64,000 nucleotides of DNA from Copromyces sp. CBS 386.78 (taxonomy: Eukaryota; Ascomycota; Sordariomycetes; Sordariales; Sordariaceae): assembly GCA_030685235.1 (NCBI GenBank), contig MU839135.1, forward strand, positions 228,406 through 292,405. The letters are read 5' to 3'. This document shows, piece after piece, positions 33,539 through 45,744 of this stretch. The notes below the pieces were generated by a model that saw only the letters and a program-made list of their open reading frames with translations, did no database searches and was not told the DNA's origin. Made by a program: the position numbers and the translations under genes. Positions within the stretch are counted from its first letter, which is position 1. Every line of letters begins with the position of its first letter.

Positions 33539-36073
33539 TTACCACTCCAAAGGCTCCTTCTTCTCCTCCCCGCGATTCGTCTTGGGCACGGGCACCGCCT
33601 TAGCGACCAACTTGCCACCCTGTCCCTTCCTCTTGAGGTACGCGCGCCCATCCAGCCAGGGAGTCTGCTGGCTCATGCGCGCCTCGTACTCGGCAATCTT
33701 GTCCTCCATCTGCATCGTCAGGCCGATATCGTCCAGCCCGTTGACGAGGCAGTGCTTCCGGAACTCCTCGACCTCGAACTCGCAGAGAGTGTTTCCCTGA
33801 GCGTCCTTGATCAGCTGGTTGGGCAGGTCGATCTCGATCTCACGTCCCGCGACGGCCTCGGCGTGTACGCGCTCGAGAGCGGCTTGGTCCTTGAGCGGGA
33901 TGGGCAGCATGCCGTTCTTGAACGAGTTGTTGAAGAAGATGTCGGCGAAGGAAGGGGCGATGACGGACTTGACGCCGAAGTCGTTGAGCGCCCAGGGGGC
34001 GTGCTCGCGCGAGGAGCCGCAGCCGAAGTTGGCGCCGGTGCAGACAATGATCTTGGCGGAACGGTAGGGCTCGCGGTTGAGCACAAAGTTGGGGTTCTCG
34101 CTGCCGTCGGGGTTGAAGCGCATCTCGTAGAAGAGGGCGGAACCCAGGCCGGTGCGCTTGATGGTCTTGAGGAACTGCTTGGGAATGATGGCGTCCGTGT
34201 CGATGTTCTCCTTCTCCATGGGCGCGGCGATGCCCTTGAGGCTGGTGAACTTGGGGAGGCCGGCGGCGGTAGCCTTGGGGAGGGAGGTGTTGACTTGGGG
34301 AAAAGAGTCCTGGGGCTGGTCGGTAAGCTTGTCCTTCTGGACGTCATCCTCCTCAATGCTCTCGTCGGCATGGGCCTTGGCGCTGCCGGCGGCGATGGTG
34401 GTCTCGGGGACGACGGCGGCCTCAACGTGGGGGGAGGACTTGTACTCGGTGAGCTTGCGGACGTCGGCGAGCTTGCCGACGATGGCGGCGGCGGCGGCCA
34501 TGACAGGGGACATCAAGTGGGTGCGGCCCTGGGCACCCTGGCGACCCTCGAAGTTGCGGTTGCTGGTGGAGGCACAACGCTCCTTGGGGGAGAGGATGTC
34601 GGGGTTCATGCCGAGGCACATGGAGCAACCGGCCTCGCGCCACTCGAAACCGGCCTCCTGGAAGATCTTGTCGAGACCCTCGGCCTCGGCCTGGTCCTTG
34701 ACGAGACCGGAGCCGGGGACGATGAGGGCGCGCTTGATGTTGGCGGCTATCTTCTTGCCCTTGACGACCTGGGCGGCAGCGCGGAGATCCTCGATACGGG
34801 AGTTGGTGCAGGAGCCGATGAAAACCTTGTCGACCTCAATGTCCTCCATCTTTGTACCAGGAACGAGACCCATGTACTCGATCATGCGACGGCCAGCGGC
34901 CTTCTTGCCCTCGGTAGCGAAGGTCTCAGGGTCGGGGACAACACCGGTGATGGGGACGACGTCCTCGGGGGAGGTACCCCAGGTAACGGTGGGGATGATA
35001 TCCTTGCCGTCGATGAAGACATCGACATCGTACTTGGCATCGGCGTCGGAGGCGAGAGACTTCCAGTAGGCGACGGCCTTGTTCCACTCGTCGGATCCGT
35101 ACTTGGGGGCAAGGGGCCTGCCCTTGAGGTACTCGAAGGTGATGTCATCGGGAGCGACCATACCGGCTCTGGCACCGGCCTCGATGGACATGTTGCAGAT
35201 GGACATGCGGGCCTCCATGCTAAGGCTGCGGATGACGGAGCCGCAGAACTCGATGACGGCACCAGTACCGCCGGCAGTACCGATCTGACCGATAACGTGG
35301 AGGATGACATCCTTGGAGCTGACACCGGGCGCGAGCTCACCGTCGACCTGGACCCTCATGTTCTTGCTGCGCTTGGTGATGAGGCACTGGGTGGCGAGGA
35401 CGTGCTCGACCTCGGAGGTACCGATACCGAAGGCAAGGGCGCCGAAAGCGCCATGGGTGGAAGTGTGGGAGTCACCGCAGACGACGGTGGTGCCGGGAAG
35501 GGTGAAGCCCTGTTCGGGGCCGATGACGTGCACGATACCTTGCCTCTTGTCGCTGAGGCCAAAGTATGTGATGCCGAACTTCTTGACGTTCTCCTCGAGG
35601 GTGACGCACTGCGTCCTCGAATCATCCTCCTTGATGAAGCTGCCGATATCCTTGAGCGTTTTCCTGGAGGTGGTGGGGACATTCTACAGCGGCGGGTCCT
35701 GGGTCAGCATGCCGCACTATCAATTGGGGGTGGAGGTGTATCATCCATGGGAGGAAACAATGCGACGGGATTGAAACTTACGTGATCGGTGGTAGCGAGG
35801 GTGCAGTCTGGCCTGCGAACTTGGCGTCCGGCGTTCTCGAGACCCTCAAAAGCTTGCTGTTGATAAGGGGTCAGTACTAGGTTGCCAACTGCGAAACCGG
35901 AGCTTCCTCGGCATCAAAACCTGCATCGGCGCAAAACTTACAGGAGAGGTGACTTCGTGGACCAAGTGGCGGTCAATGTAGAGGAGAATGGTACCGTCGA
36001 GCTTCTCGTCGACAATATGGGCCTGGAAGACCTTGTCGTAAAGGGTGCGGGGGGTGCTTTCTGCTGACGGCAT
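33539..36073 (-). CDS. leu-2: 3-isopropylmalate dehydratase (isopropylmalate isomerase)
   Basis: Second step of leucine synthesis: interconverts 2- and 3-isopropylmalate using a 4Fe-4S cluster. Exons 36073-35942, 35856-35782 and 35683-33539 give 783 residues. Introns are 85 and 98 bp with GTAAGT donors. As in other fungi, the large (LeuC) and small (LeuD) subunits are fused. The aconitase-type cluster ligands are C361 ([10 protein letters not shown]), C422 and C425 ([11 protein letters not shown]). The LeuD half carries [13 protein letters not shown]. The linker between halves is rich in Ala/Asp/Glu/Lys. N-terminal [19 protein letters not shown] lacks an obvious mitochondrial presequence, consistent with a cytosolic enzyme. 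The gene name follows Neurospora usage, where leu-2 encodes this isomerase. Confidence 0.96.
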
Positions 36074-36159
36074 GGTGGCGGTTTATGTGAAGGCGGTGGT
36101 CCCCTGGCTGGCTGATGATGTAGCTGGGAAGAGTTGGTTGGTTGGTTGGAGAAGGAGAG

Positions 36160-36180
36160 GGCGGAGTATATAACGGTTGG
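36160..36180 (-). promoter_or_regulatory. TATA-like element of leu-2
   Basis: Read on the minus strand, CGTTATATACTCC lies about 95 bp upstream of the leu-2 ATG, followed by a CT-rich, CAACCAACC-containing leader. A CCGGTTCGG-like word near 36285 is one base short of the CCG-N4-CGG spacing bound by Leu3-type activators, so it is not called as a site. Confidence 0.4.
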
Positions 36181-37446
36181 AAGCAGGAGAGAGGTCGTGG
36201 GAACGCAGCAAATAAATAGGTCTGAGTGTAGAGGGTATCCGTAAGCTAAGGTATTGGGAAACCGGCGTGGGGTTGTCTAGCTTCCGGTTCGGCTCTGGCT
36301 TTGAGGCTGAACCGTATATCGGCGATGCAGTTCGTAATCCTTCTCAGCTCTTGTTGGGTTGGCACGTGTTTCGGTTCTCGATTAACAAGATGCGAATCGT
36401 GACAAGGTTTTGATAATCCCAGGTGTGGGCAAGATAGATTGGGGAGAGAGTTGTTGAGAGAGAACTGTGGACGGGAAGCAAAAGCGGGAAAGGAGGTGAG
36501 ACTGTGGCAAAGAATGCGAAGCGGCCAGACACGGGTTTTAAACCTTTCCCCGTTTTCAAGAATTGGGACCGATTGCGATGACTACAATTCGCCAATTCTA
36601 GATACAAAACACCTCGAGTCCATCCAGTCCTTGACTGTACACTACTTACAAACAAAACCGATACGGGACCAAAAGAAAGAGAGCGATACTTGGTTGCCGC
36701 AGGGCTGGGCGGGCGGCCGATGTTCGGAGGGCAGTATTCAGCTCCGGTTCACGGAATGCGGGGTGGGCTGGGTGGCCACTGGAATTTCTAAAGTGGTGAA
36801 GCCCATTGGCCGCGCCCATGATTGCCAGTTCCACCCGCCCAGGCACGCACTGTCAGTCGCTGTCATGGTGACTCCCCCGTTCTCGGCCAACCTAACTGCT
36901 GCCACGTCGAGACCGGCCATCCTGATCCATGAGTCCCAAACCATGGCCAGCGGAGGGTCCGGAGATGGAAGAGGGCGGTGCGACCATGAAGGCATTCGAA
37001 TAGGAGAGATCATCATATGATTGTATACTCGTAGGAATAGCGGCGTCCATTCTGCCCCTGCTGTTCATCAACTCCGGTCTTCGGCATACCTCTCACCGAG
37101 TACCTTGATGTCCCACAGTCAGTCCAATATTTCCAACACCGCCCTCATTTCGAATTCCAGGTACGCATCCTCTTTTGTGCAACTTGGCACCTAAGAATAT
37201 TCAACTTTACAAACATACAAACTCTGGAGCAACCCCAAGTTTGAGAAAGGCGATAGGCGATACTCGATAGTAATAACAACAATTTCTTCCTCTTCCATCC
37301 CATGTCCTATCCCTATGCTCGCATCGCAAGCTCTTCAATCTGAAAAGGGAAGCTCACAATCGCACTCATACCACACGTTCCACCAAAAGTCTCCACAGCC
37401 GAGAACACTCAACTATCAAACACCGTCAACGGAATCTTGTCATCAC
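36181..37446. other. leu-2 upstream region and 3' region of the next gene
   Basis: No gene supported. The 193-codon plus-strand frame at 36439-37020 has no domain and biased composition. The plus-strand frame that starts at 37315 is antisense to the tail of the next gene. Upstream control of leu-2 is expected within the first few hundred bases. Confidence 0.4.
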
Positions 37447-40400
37447 TCACAAACCCGCCAGCATTGCCAATCCTCCGATAATCGCCCTGCACACGCGGCA
37501 CACAAGAACCGTGCCCCTGATCATCCACACCACAGCCGCGCCCGCCAAAAAGACAAACAGCAGCGCAAAGATATACACTACCACGTCTCCCAGCGTCGCC
37601 TGGCCCCGTGCGTACCTCTTGTGAAGCGGCGAGTCGAGATGAAACACCGGCCGCACAAAGGCCCAGTACGCACAGACAAACTGCCCTACAAACGTAACCA
37701 CTACCGACACAACGATCCGGACCCCGACCGGCACCTCAAAGCCCTGCCCGACCCATCCCGCCGCCCCCAGATACCTGACAGGGAGTGCCAAGCCTGGGAA
37801 AAGCCGGTACAGATCGTCACTAGCCGCCGCCCCATCCCCGTGGCACGTCTGGCCTTCGCTGGCTTTTGACATCTCTTGGCTTCTGGAACGACCGTCCATG
37901 TCTCCGCTGCCGTGGTCCGTCTTGTCCTTCAGCTTGTGACACTTCTTCATTTGTGCTGGTAATGACGTTACCGGACCTGTTCCCATCTCGCCCTCCATCG
38001 CACTCTTGCCTGCTGCCGTCGCTTCTACCCCAGCTCTCGTGTCTCCAGTCGTGGCCCGTCCCGTGGCCGCTTCCTGTCGTCCGTGCTGACGGTGCTGACT
38101 CCTTGACGCCAAGTCCGATCCCGACGCCCATGCTGGCTTCTCTTCCGACCCTGTTCTTTGGTCCCCCGCGTGTTGCACAAACGCGGCCCGCGCTGCTCCC
38201 TGCGCCATCGCCTGCGTGAAAGCTTTGATATCGGCTGAACCCTGGTTCGACGACCAGCTCTTCGACTTTGCCAGACTGGGCCGGCGTGTATAGATGGACG
38301 TGAGTGGTGACAGTCTCTTTCCCTTCGTTACGTCTCGGATTTCCGGTTCCTTTCTCATCGTCTTGCGCATCATCCCATCTGGCTGTTTCTGACGACGAGG
38401 CGTCGACACGCGCCGCGAGGTTTTCACCTAGTCCTCCGTGCGCATTGTCTCTTGGGTTGACGATGTAGTAACGCTGGCTGCTTTTGGTAAATCGTCCTGG
38501 GGAATTTGTGCCAGATCTTCTGCCATCATCTCTGCGACTCGGTCTGCGGTCAGTGATGCCGTCCAGCTGTGATGAGGATGGAGACCTGGTCTTGCGGGTT
38601 TCGGCGAGACGTTCGGTTGCGTGCTGGGAGGGGAATCTAGCGGCATTGAAGAGTCGTTCTTGGGTATGGCGCTCGACGACAGGGACGATGTCTGGTGTGA
38701 CGACGATATGGTTACAGATTCTGTCGTCTTCTGGTCCTTCTTGACCCCGCTCGTCCCTGACGTCTTTCTTGCCTTTCGAGGGGCCTTGGCTTCGGGTTCT
38801 TCGGGACAGATTTCCTTCATGGCGGAGGGGAGCTGACGGCGAGCACTGGACTCGCAGCCAGTAATGGTGATGGTGGGTGTGCAAGCAGATTGGGGCTGTG
38901 GGAGGTGGAGCGCCTGTCCCAGACCACTGATGTCCTGGGCTACCGAATTCGCCCATGCCTTGGCTTCTCTGGTACTGTCCCGGATGCTGCGCTCCAGACC
39001 ACCCAGATCTTCCATCAGCATGTTCGCCCATTGGCGGGCTGGGCTCAGGTTCGCGAGATCCAGATGTGGGTAGGTGATCTCTCCGCTGCTGGGAACGGGT
39101 GCCATGGGGGTTCCTGGCAACATTTTGCGTGGAATTGGGCGGCGATCTGGCACTGGGATTCTGGAGAAGGACTTCTTTATCCCAGTCTGGCCCTGGACGG
39201 GCCCGGTGTCCGTCGGGCCGGGGCCCAGCCGCCGGGGAATCAACGGATGGAAATGTAACCTGAGAGACCTCGCTCTCGACGGGTATGAGGTCGCTGAAGC
39301 CGGGCTTTCTCCTGACCGTACCATAACCGCCGTCCCCATCCCTAAAAAAGACTTCGAAGTGTGACTGGCGGTAGCTGACTCCCCCGCCTGAGCAGGTTCT
39401 ACACTCTTGTTGCTTGGGCTCTGGCTTTGAACGATCGGACTTAGGTTTGGTGACGCCACCGAGGACCACTGTTCTGCTTGCTGGCCGAGTTTGGACCGCT
39501 GCCGAGGACTCGTCCGTTTCCCAGCACCATGCCCCTTTTTCTCAAATCGGGGCGATCCGTTAGGGGATGACTGGGGAGACACCCGACGAAACTCCGTCAT
39601 GTCTATGCTCGTTCTGGGTGTAAGATTGTCTAACATCCCGGTGTAAGGGTTCGCCCCTGTCACTCCGAGGTAGTCACCGGCTTCTCTCAGAATGCGGCGT
39701 TGACGCCGGGATTCTTGCTTTGCCAGGAACAATGAGCGAGCTTTGTTATACCCCGGCATCATCGACGGCATGAAGTTATGAGGATTAACAATGCCTGTGT
39801 GAGCTGGAGACGGTATGGGAAGAGAACTGTGGTTTTGGTTTGGCACCGGTTTCCGAGATGGTATGGAAAAGGTAGGGATACTTCCGCTTTTCACTCGGCG
39901 TTCTCTCATGTTGGCCCAAGTCCCATCAAGTGATAAAATTGCGTCGTCGCCCCGGTGATGAGTGGCATTAGGGCCGTCATCCGATCCCGTATCCAAGCTC
40001 GATGTGATCTTTCTAACTGGGAGGGGCGCCGCTTGGTTGAGTTAGCCGTGGTCATGCTACTTTGAGCTCTGTCTGTGAGGCAATGAGATTTACATACCTC
40101 TAACCCTCGACTTGCCAGTGCCACTGGAAGCTTTTCGAGGAAGCTTCACAGGGATATTCCAAGCCTCCGACACGATTGTATCCGGCGTACTCGGGGTATG
40201 ACAACGAATTTCAGGTTGATCAGAGCCATCGCTCTTCCGCCTCGGTCTAAAAAGATTCTGAACATTGGTGGTACGCGGCTGCATGACATTCGAGGCTCTC
40301 TTCCCTGTCAGGACCTGGTCGATCGTCTGGCGCTCGTGATCATGGTGTCGGAGAGTGAAGCCTTGCTCGGGACAATTGCTAGGCCGCAAACTGTGAAAGA

Positions 40401-40698
40401 AGCCTTTGAACGAGGCAGCGATGTTCTTCCTGCTAGAAGACGAGCCCGAACTCTTTACTGATGAGGCCTTTCTGGTAGGGGCTGGGGGGTACGGCTTGCT
40501 AGTGTTACCGGGCTTTGAATACGAAGTCCGTCTGCCATTGGCATCTCTGTCTTCGCATGGGATCGATGTTGGTGGCCAGACATCAGCAGCTGGAACTGGC
40601 GGCTGTCTGTAGATGGGACCTGGCCAAGGAGTTGCACCATCGAGGCCTAGTGGTGGTGGTTGGCATGAGTGTGATGAGTGACTATGGTGAGAGGTCAT
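37447..40698 (-). CDS. Large low-complexity protein; frame continues past an in-frame TAG to a membrane tail
   Basis: Function unknown. Exon 1 is 40698-40098, the intron 40097-40017 (81 bp; GTATGT donor, GGCTAACTC branch, CAG acceptor). Exon 2 runs from 40016 to a TAG at 38430-38428, giving 729 residues. The same frame then stays open for 326 codons to a stop at 37447, a possible total of 1,056 residues. The N-terminal and middle parts are Ser/Pro/Arg/Thr-rich. One ordered-looking segment at about residues 295-325 contains YLGVTGANPYTGMLDNLTPR, which I recall as a recurrent motif in uncharacterised Pezizomycotina proteins. A second has paired repeats of ARQWANMLMEDL and AKAWANSVAQDI. Past the TAG lie ADIKAFTQAMAQGAARAAF and two strongly hydrophobic segments at the C-terminus. 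The TAG may be a real end, a mutation, or a sequence error. Confidence 0.6.
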
Positions 40699-41524
40699 GA
40701 CTGCCAACAGACGATACCGTTTGGTCAATGCTCGGTTAAACAAATCTGTCTCCAAAAGAATGACCGAAAGCCGTTCTTTAGGGAATGACCCTGCCGAAAG
40801 CCTAGCAATCTCGCTTTGTGGGGGGCATCCGTCAAGTGGCGGGCGGGATGTTAGTGAATGTGGTGTGCGGGAGTAAAGATATGATAATACTGACCGCGAG
40901 TGACGAGCGAGAAGAGAAGGGATTAAGATGGCAAATGAAAATGGACGAGCAAGGTTGTCATTGGGAAGATATTTCATGCCCCTACCTGCCTTCCATCACA
41001 AACATGGAAGGCGTCAACACTGGACAGGAGAACGGTAGCTCCTTCCTCTTCAGTTAGTTCAGAATTATCACGCCACGAAGTGATCACTGCACAGAACAAG
41101 TGGAAAGCCTGGTGGTCTGGTATTTCAAGGATTCGTGCCTTCCAACATACAATCCGCTTGATTTCATGAAACGGAATGAGAGACACTCAACATCCTGACC
41201 GTCAAATTCGACTTTACAATGATGATGATGTAACTAGGATGTAAGTAAATTGATTAGCGTATGGTGCGGTAAGTTTGTATCATTCCCAGAAGAACAACGC
41301 CATGTTATATGCTTATCTCATCAATTAAGAATAAGTACATTCTCCAAGTCCCCCATCATACAGGAACTAAAACTCACTCCTTTCTTTCTTTGATATGATA
41401 GATATTAAATCAAAACTCCCTCCCCCCCAAACGCCGTTCGCAACTGAAAACTCCAAATGTCGATACATCGTACAAAATGTTACATTTCTCTTCCATCTCT
41501 AACCTTCTAAACCCTGCCTACTAG
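40699..41524. other. Intergenic region between the low-complexity gene and nur1
   Basis: Promoter side of the minus-strand gene at 40698 and 3' side of the nur1-like gene. No coding sequence seen. Open frame runs straight through the chosen ATG from about 40977, so an upstream start is possible, though its extra residues look like leader translation. Confidence 0.4.
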
Positions 41525-43183
41525 CTACCTCCTAGTAGGAAACCTCTCATGCGCCCACCGATTCGCCCTAGCATTATTCAACGTCGCCGGGGAATGCTGC
41601 ACATACGAGCTACCATCCATACTACTAGCACTACCCCTCCTATCCATATCCACATCCCCATCCTCGTCCCTTAAGCTCGAAGCCACCGACGACTTCCTGG
41701 GCGACGTCCCACCAGCGGAATAAATCTCCGTTTTCAACGGACTCGGTTTCACGGGGCTATGCTGCCTAATCAACCTATCCGCCAAGTCCCTCTGTTCCAG
41801 CGCCGCCATCTCGCGGCCGTTGCGGGGCGAAGGCGCGTCGGTGCCTGTGCTTGTTGTTCGCTTTTTGAGGGGGGAGTTCATGTGCTGGTAGACGCCTAGG
41901 CTGCCGCCAGCTCCTCCTTTAAGTGGGTAGGGCGTGGTGCCGGCGTGGGCGACCTGGCGTTTGCTAGTTGATGGGCGCGCTACGGTCGAGGATGGGGTGC
42001 CGTAGGTGGTGCCGTAGCTGTTTTGACGGATGAGGGTCGGGGTGCGAGTGGTAGTGCTGGAAGAGGGTACTACTGATCCGAAACTGGGTCTGCCGGCCAT
42101 GGGTTGGGGCGTGTAGGGTCGTGCGGGCGTCGAAGCGTCGGTTTGCGACAGCTCTCTCTGCTTAAGAACGCCGTCGGGATCAAAGTGCTTGGTGTAGTTC
42201 GGGTTCGGGTGCGTTTCGAAGCCGCGGCGGATGATGGTTGAAGGGGTGCCAATAGCGACCGATTCTTCTTCCAGAACGTCGTCGACGATCGAGACCTGCG
42301 TCGCTACCTCGCGGTAGATCGGGTAGACGCGCGGGTGGACATACTTGACGTCGTATTCGTGCATGACTTCGCGGTGGATGATGTTCATGTCCTTGGATTG
42401 CTGGGTGAAGCGGGAGGTCAGGAGGAGCATCTGGGCCGTGAGGAGGAGCTGGAGGACGAGAGCCTTGAAGACGGTCACGCTCGGGCGCGGGTCGAGGGCA
42501 GCCAGGGGGAGGAAGAGCATGTAGATGAGGGCGTGGCCGGGGCTGAAGAGACAAAAAATGCGCAGTGTTGCCGGGTACGGGTCCCAAACGGCTATTTCCC
42601 AGACGTCGCGTGTCTTGTCGGGGTGAGCGCGCGCCTCGGCCGATTCGCCTTTCGCAAAGTTTTGGATGTATCGAAGGGGTGTGGGGGTGGACGGTGAAGA
42701 ATCGACTCGGACGCGGTGCGCAGAAGGTGTTGACGGCCCTTGAGTTTCGACGTTCGCTTCAAATAGTCGGTAGTGGCGCGATCGCGTCATGGTGTAGAAG
42801 GCATTGAGACCAGAGATGGGGATCAGGGTCCAGATGAGGAAGTTAACCTATTGCATGCAATCAGCCTTACTTCTCACATGCCGTAGGGGTGCCTGCTAAA
42901 GGAGCGAAGCCTAACTTACCAATGCCTTCGTAAAGCCGCTGGTGGGCGCATCCGAGAAGACATCATCGTCGACAAGTTCTCCACCAATGTTTCCGTTCGC
43001 TCTCGCAAGTAGGAAGAGGAAATTCGCAGCCAGACCGAACCAAGTGCCGAAGGATGTCGAGTCCCAATCGAAGCTTTGGATTTCCTCAGATAGCCAGATA
43101 TAAAAGTCCATTGGGTTAAGAAAAGCTTGTATCCGCTCGGATAGCGGGCGCTGACGCACGAGGCGACGAGGTGCTGGAGGCAT
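41525..43183 (-). CDS. Nuclear rim protein Nur1 (Mug154/DUF2418 family)
   Basis: Inner nuclear membrane protein. In yeast Nur1 works with Heh1/Src1 and the cohibin proteins to tether rDNA and silent chromatin at the nuclear edge. Exons 43183-42920 and 42847-41525 are separated by a 72 bp intron (GTAAGT donor, TAG acceptor), giving 528 residues. Predicted hydrophobic spans are about 45-61 (FGTWFGLAANFLFLLA), 86-107 (VNFLIWTLIPISGLNAFYT), 183-206 and 211-233. Conserved-looking blocks are FNPMDFYIWLSEEIQS-like near residue 22 and DVWEIAVWDPYPATLRIFCL near 169, then YDVKYVHPRVYP. The C-terminal 250 residues are a low-complexity S/T/P-rich tail with many SP sites, candidate phosphorylation sites. 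The start chosen is the MPPAPRRLVRQRPLSERIQ Met; open frame extends further upstream into the leader. Divergent from the V-ATPase gene. Confidence 0.88.
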
Positions 43184-43951
43184 GTTGGATTGTGATGATG
43201 ATGACGATGTTTGGTGATGGAAATTGCGACAGCGCAGAATCGATGTTTGGGGCCGTTTCCCACTCGGTGGTGTTTCGGTAGAAGTTTCGACAGGATCGTG
43301 CGCAGTGATGTGACCGGTTTTGCGCAGTCCTTGGTAGTGTGTTGTGTGCAGTGGTGAAAGGAGGGGCCCCAGGTTGTGCCCGAATTGGATCGAAGGTTGG
43401 TGAAGGAATGATGATTTCTTTATTTGTTTACTTTTGCATTTTGGTTGCTTGGGACGCGGATCGGGAAGTGGACTGAAGCTCTCCCTCGTCAAGAAATGGC
43501 CCCGGTCGCAGTCAAGAGGGACCAGTGCCCGTGGCAGGCGCAACCGAGAATTTAGGGAACCCCATCATTTTCAGTGGAGCTTTTCAGAACCTGGCATGCT
43601 GGAAAGAGGGGTGGGTTTGGGCTGTGACAGTGGAGCCGCTTTAGCGCTCTTGACCCGACCGCGAGTGGGCCCCGGTGGGATCCAGTTGCGGTTGGTCAGA
43701 GCTCCAGTCCGTCCCGTCATCCTGGAGTACCTGGATGGATGGACGACAGCCGACGTCGACATCGATCTGTCTGGCGATACGACCGCAACCACAACCCGCA
43801 GACTGGCCTCGACATCCCCTACCGACGACATCTGAAGAGCCAATATTAATTGTCTATCTCCGAGATTTAGTACAATCATCGCCAGTTACCCAAGTTCCTT
43901 TGTCGCATAGCCCTTGCTCGTTCCCCGACTCGATACCCGACGAAGCCCATC
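43184..43951. promoter_or_regulatory. Divergent promoter region of nur1-like and V-ATPase F genes
   Basis: 768 bp between two divergent ATGs. No coding sequence supported. GC-rich, with short pyrimidine tracts. Confidence 0.5.
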
Positions 43952-44539
43952 ATGGCGACTTCGCAAGCAGACGCTAAGGACCGTCAGTTCCTGGCTGTGA
44001 TAGGAGACGAGGTTAGTTTGACCTTTGCGACTCTGTTTACACTTGTCAAAGGGCTAACAATCATCTAGGATTCCGTCACTGGACTCCTCCTCGCAGGCAT
44101 TGGCGTAGGTTTCGCATGCTCTTCGGATGTACGCAGTAGCTGAGTTTCTAATGCGCACTCGAAACATAGCACGTTACGGCTCCCCCAGACTCGCAAAAGA
44201 ACTTCCTTGTGGTAGACAACAAGACGGAGAATGCCGCTATCGAGGCGGCCTTTGAGCGCTTCACGACCGAGAGGAAGGACATTGGCATTATTCTGATTAA
44301 CCAACATGTAAGTGTTGGTCTTGATTTGACGGGAACTTGTTTAGATATCATGCGCGTTATTCTTCTTTAGCAGTGGCTTACTGGCATGGCACATACAGAT
44401 CGCTGATAGGATACGGAACCGAATCGACACCTACACCGCGGCCTTCCCTACCGTTCTCGAGATTCCGAGCAAAGACCACCCTTACGACCCCGAAAAGGAC
44501 AGTGTTCTCCGCAGGGTCCGTCGTCTGTTTGGCGAATAA
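43952..44539 (+). CDS. vma-7: V-type proton ATPase subunit F
   Basis: Small subunit of the central V1 rotor stalk, needed for coupling ATP hydrolysis to proton pumping into vacuoles. Four exons: 43952-44011, 44069-44104, 44170-44307 and 44399-44539, total 124 residues, the usual family length. All exon junctions fall in phase 0. The assembled protein reads [20 protein letters not shown], then [16 protein letters not shown], then [20 protein letters not shown], and ends [13 protein letters not shown]. These are all hallmark segments of Vma7, including the [13 protein letters not shown] block near the N-terminus. Introns are 57, 65 and 91 bp. No membrane segment, as expected for a V1 component. 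Symbol given by homology to yeast VMA7 and Neurospora naming. Confidence 0.95.
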
Positions 44540-45055
44540 ACATGTTACCCGTCTAGCATGGACATGAGGAACGGGGAATGATACGGCATGGATGGAAGGA
44601 ATGGAAGCAAACAGATTCATAGGGTCATAGCGAGCGAGATCAATATGCCCACGACATCACATAACACCCAGCAGCGCGCGTGCGGACCGACACTTTTTGT
44701 TTGTTGCAAAGGAACTCGGAATACCTATGAAGAAGCATAACGACGACGGAGGAATGTTCCCCTCAAAAATGTTTGTACGCCTAAGCATGCTTAGTAAAAG
44801 CAGAAACAGTCTCAGAAAACCAAACTACTATACGCAAGAACAAACTCCAGTACTGCCAAAAAGCAACAAAACCCATACAAATGCTGCTGCTGCTACTGCC
44901 GTGTAAAGTACCATCAATTCGATTCGTGGTGCCAAAGAGAATAAAACATTAATCCCATCATGTGCAGTCGTTCTTCATCCAACTACGTCGTTTAAAACAT
45001 GCCGTATCCCGTTTATTGAATCGTCAAACCCGCTCGCGCTTTTTGAACAACCAGA
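44540..45055. other. Convergent 3' region between V-ATPase F and NPC2-like genes
   Basis: 516 bp holding both 3' untranslated regions. No coding sequence supported. A short GCT run (gctgctgctgct-like) lies near 44885. Confidence 0.5.
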
Positions 45056-45744
45056 TCAGAGATCGTCAAAGAAGCCAAGGGTCTTGCGACCAAAGGTGAC
45101 GGTGGCAGTCAAGCAGGTGATGTGCTTATCGCCCTTGTTGTAGACATCGGCCTCAACAGTGTACTTGCCCTGCAAACAAACGAAAATCATTCAGGTTAGC
45201 GAGGATTCCCCATCAGACAGCGGTTTCAATAGAGGGAGATGGGGATAACGTACAGGTGGAATCTCATTGGGCAAATCGACGTTCTTGGTAATCGAGATCC
45301 TGCCCTTCTCAATGGGGCACTCAAGCTCCACGTTCTTCATCTCCTTGCACAGGTCGGCCGAGGTGTTGATCAGGCGGATGTAGCCGTACTTGACTTGCAA
45401 GTTGACGTATGCGCCCTCCACGATGGCCTCCTTGACGATACCGGACGCCTCGATTGTCAGGGTCTGACCGCTGTGAGTGGCAGGATGGTTAGTTTGTTGC
45501 CTACAAGAAAGGGGAACGGATGGTAAAAGAATGCGACATACGCCTCAGGTGGGTTTGGTGTCAAGATGACCTCCTCGATGATGATGATGTCGTCTTTGCG
45601 ATCGGCCGCGGCATCGCAGAACTTCAAGGGCGACTTGCCGGGAACATCGAGCTCATCGCTGGCGGAGACGCTGTTCTCGCGGAAAACGCTGAGAGCGGTG
45701 GCGCTCGTGGAAAGGAGAGCGATGACAGCTGCGGAAAGCCTCAT
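45056..45744 (-). CDS. Phosphatidylglycerol/phosphatidylinositol transfer protein (NPC2-like, ML domain)
   Basis: Secretory or vacuolar lipid-binding protein of the ML/NPC2 family, which carries phospholipid or sterol in a hydrophobic pocket. Exons 45744-45542, 45470-45254 and 45169-45056 give 177 residues. Introns are 71 and 84 bp with GTATGT/GTACGT donors and CAG acceptors. Residues 1-18 (MRLSAAVIALLSTSATAL) form a signal peptide. Family signatures: VPGKSPLKFCD (C43), LTPNPPEAGQTLTIEASG, GAYVNLQVKYGYIRLINT, C109, LECPIEKG (C119) and KYTVEADVYNKGDKHITCL (C159). Four cysteines remain after signal cleavage. One N-glycosylation sequon (NTS) is at 103. The last residues KTLGFFDDL extend past the ML fold. 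Confidence 0.95.

Noticed and set aside
33752..35785. 677-codon plus-strand open frame opposite leu-2
   Set aside because: Antisense shadow of a GC3-biased gene: very rich in G, L, V, D and E with no domain, while the minus strand encodes an unmistakable isopropylmalate isomerase.
36280..36292. Possible Leu3-type binding site upstream of leu-2
   Set aside because: CCGGTTCGG has three, not four, bases between CCG and CGG, so it does not match the known site.
37820..39469. 549-codon minus-strand frame overlapping the low-complexity gene in another frame
   Set aside because: The competing frame has a sound splice junction to exon 1 and leads in phase to the hydrophobic C-terminal tail. This one has no start and ends without domain. 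It looked protein-like between about 38,250 and 38,470, so a frame switch by an unseen intron is not fully excluded.
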